From contig JAJZHU010000175.1 of the NCBI GenBank assembly GCA_021798375.1, forward strand, positions 1 to 5,377: a DNA stretch of 5,377 nucleotides, given 5' to 3'. The translations under genes were made by a program, and so were the position numbers. Below are positions 5,203 to 5,377 of this stretch, in pieces (the first letter of the stretch is position 1; each line of letters begins with the position of its first letter). This stretch comes from Pseudomonadota bacterium (GTDB taxonomy: Bacteria > Pseudomonadota > Alphaproteobacteria > Acetobacterales > Acetobacteraceae). The notes under the pieces are model-generated. The model had not been told where the DNA came from, ran no database searches, and saw only the letters and a list, made by a program, of their open reading frames with translations.

Positions 5203-5377
5203 TCACACCGTTATCTCCACCAGCACCGGCGCATGATCCGAGGTTTGGGTCCAATCGCGCGCTTCGTCGAACACTTGCATCGATCGAGCGGTAAGGTCGG
5301 GCGTCAGCCACACATGATCCAGCCGCCGTCCCCGGTTCGAGATGCGCCAGTCCTGGTTGCGATATGACCACCAACTG
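5203..5377 (-). CDS. xthA: Exodeoxyribonuclease III-like nuclease, C-terminus (partial)
   Basis: The last 57 residues, plus one base of the preceding codon, end at TGA (5203-5205); the rest lies beyond the right edge. The fragment starts SWWSYR, continues with SNRGRRLDHVWLTP, and ends with QTSDHAPVLVEITV. In exonuclease III of the endonuclease/exonuclease/phosphatase fold, the 'R.D' strand holds a catalytic Asp (Asp229 in E. coli) and SDHAPV holds the final Asp-His pair (Asp258/His259). Both are present here, so the visible active-site part is intact. The enzyme cuts at abasic sites and trims 3' ends in base excision repair. The 142 bp after the stop has no convincing terminator before the DUF883 gene. 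A generic member of the fold is possible, but the WWSYR...RGRRLDH pattern favours exonuclease III. Confidence 0.88.
   Translation of the reverse strand, partial: SWWSYRNQDWRISNRGRRLDHVWLTPDLTARSMQVFDEARDWTQTSDHAPVLVEITV

Overview
The window looks like ordinary chromosome from an alphaproteobacterium, most likely a sphingomonad (Sphingomonadales). That placement is inferred from three things. The ferredoxin tail at the left edge is of the putidaredoxin/adrenodoxin type that sphingomonads pair with cytochromes P450. The phosphoglucomutase and small DUF883 protein read like proteobacterial housekeeping genes. Two intergenic stem-loop repeats have a CTAGA...TCTAGCTT(T/A)TTGTTTT layout that I recall from alphaproteobacterial genomes. 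No mobile-element gene, CRISPR array, tRNA or rRNA is visible.

Layout, left to right. Positions 1-1296 (+ strand) hold the last 20 codons of a [2Fe-2S] ferredoxin, a 30-bp gap with a strong ribosome binding site, and a complete 400-residue cytochrome P450. After 81 bp a second complete P450 of 393 residues (1378-2559) reads toward it on the - strand, so the two P450 genes are tail to tail. Positions 2560-3015 contain no confident gene: a candidate promoter and TTGCAA-type inverted repeat in front of the second P450, a doubtful 37-codon lipoprotein-like ORF, a two-hairpin repeat, and a smaller hairpin past the end of the next gene. Positions 3016-4662 (- strand) are a full-length alpha-phosphoglucomutase. 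A second, shorter copy of the repeat family (4725-4790) separates it from a 90-residue C-tail-anchored DUF883 (ElaB/YqjD-like) gene (4788-5060, - strand). The right edge (5203-5377, - strand) is the C-terminus of an exodeoxyribonuclease III-like nuclease.

How the genes may work together: the ferredoxin and first P450 look like a class I monooxygenase operon, with the ferredoxin passing electrons from a reductase outside the window. The second P450 has no adjacent redox partner and may use the same ferredoxin. Both P450s keep the heme-cysteine loop and the ExxR pair, yet both depart from the usual oxygen-activation motif in helix I. The second is the stronger case: acid and alcohol are both replaced, giving VGIVAPTV. 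Phosphoglucomutase, the DUF883 protein and the nuclease are housekeeping or stress genes with no evident link to the P450s.

I do not see a clear multi-gene undescribed system. The points most worth a second look are the atypical helix I of the second P450 and the pair of related hairpin repeats, both oriented against the flanking genes.
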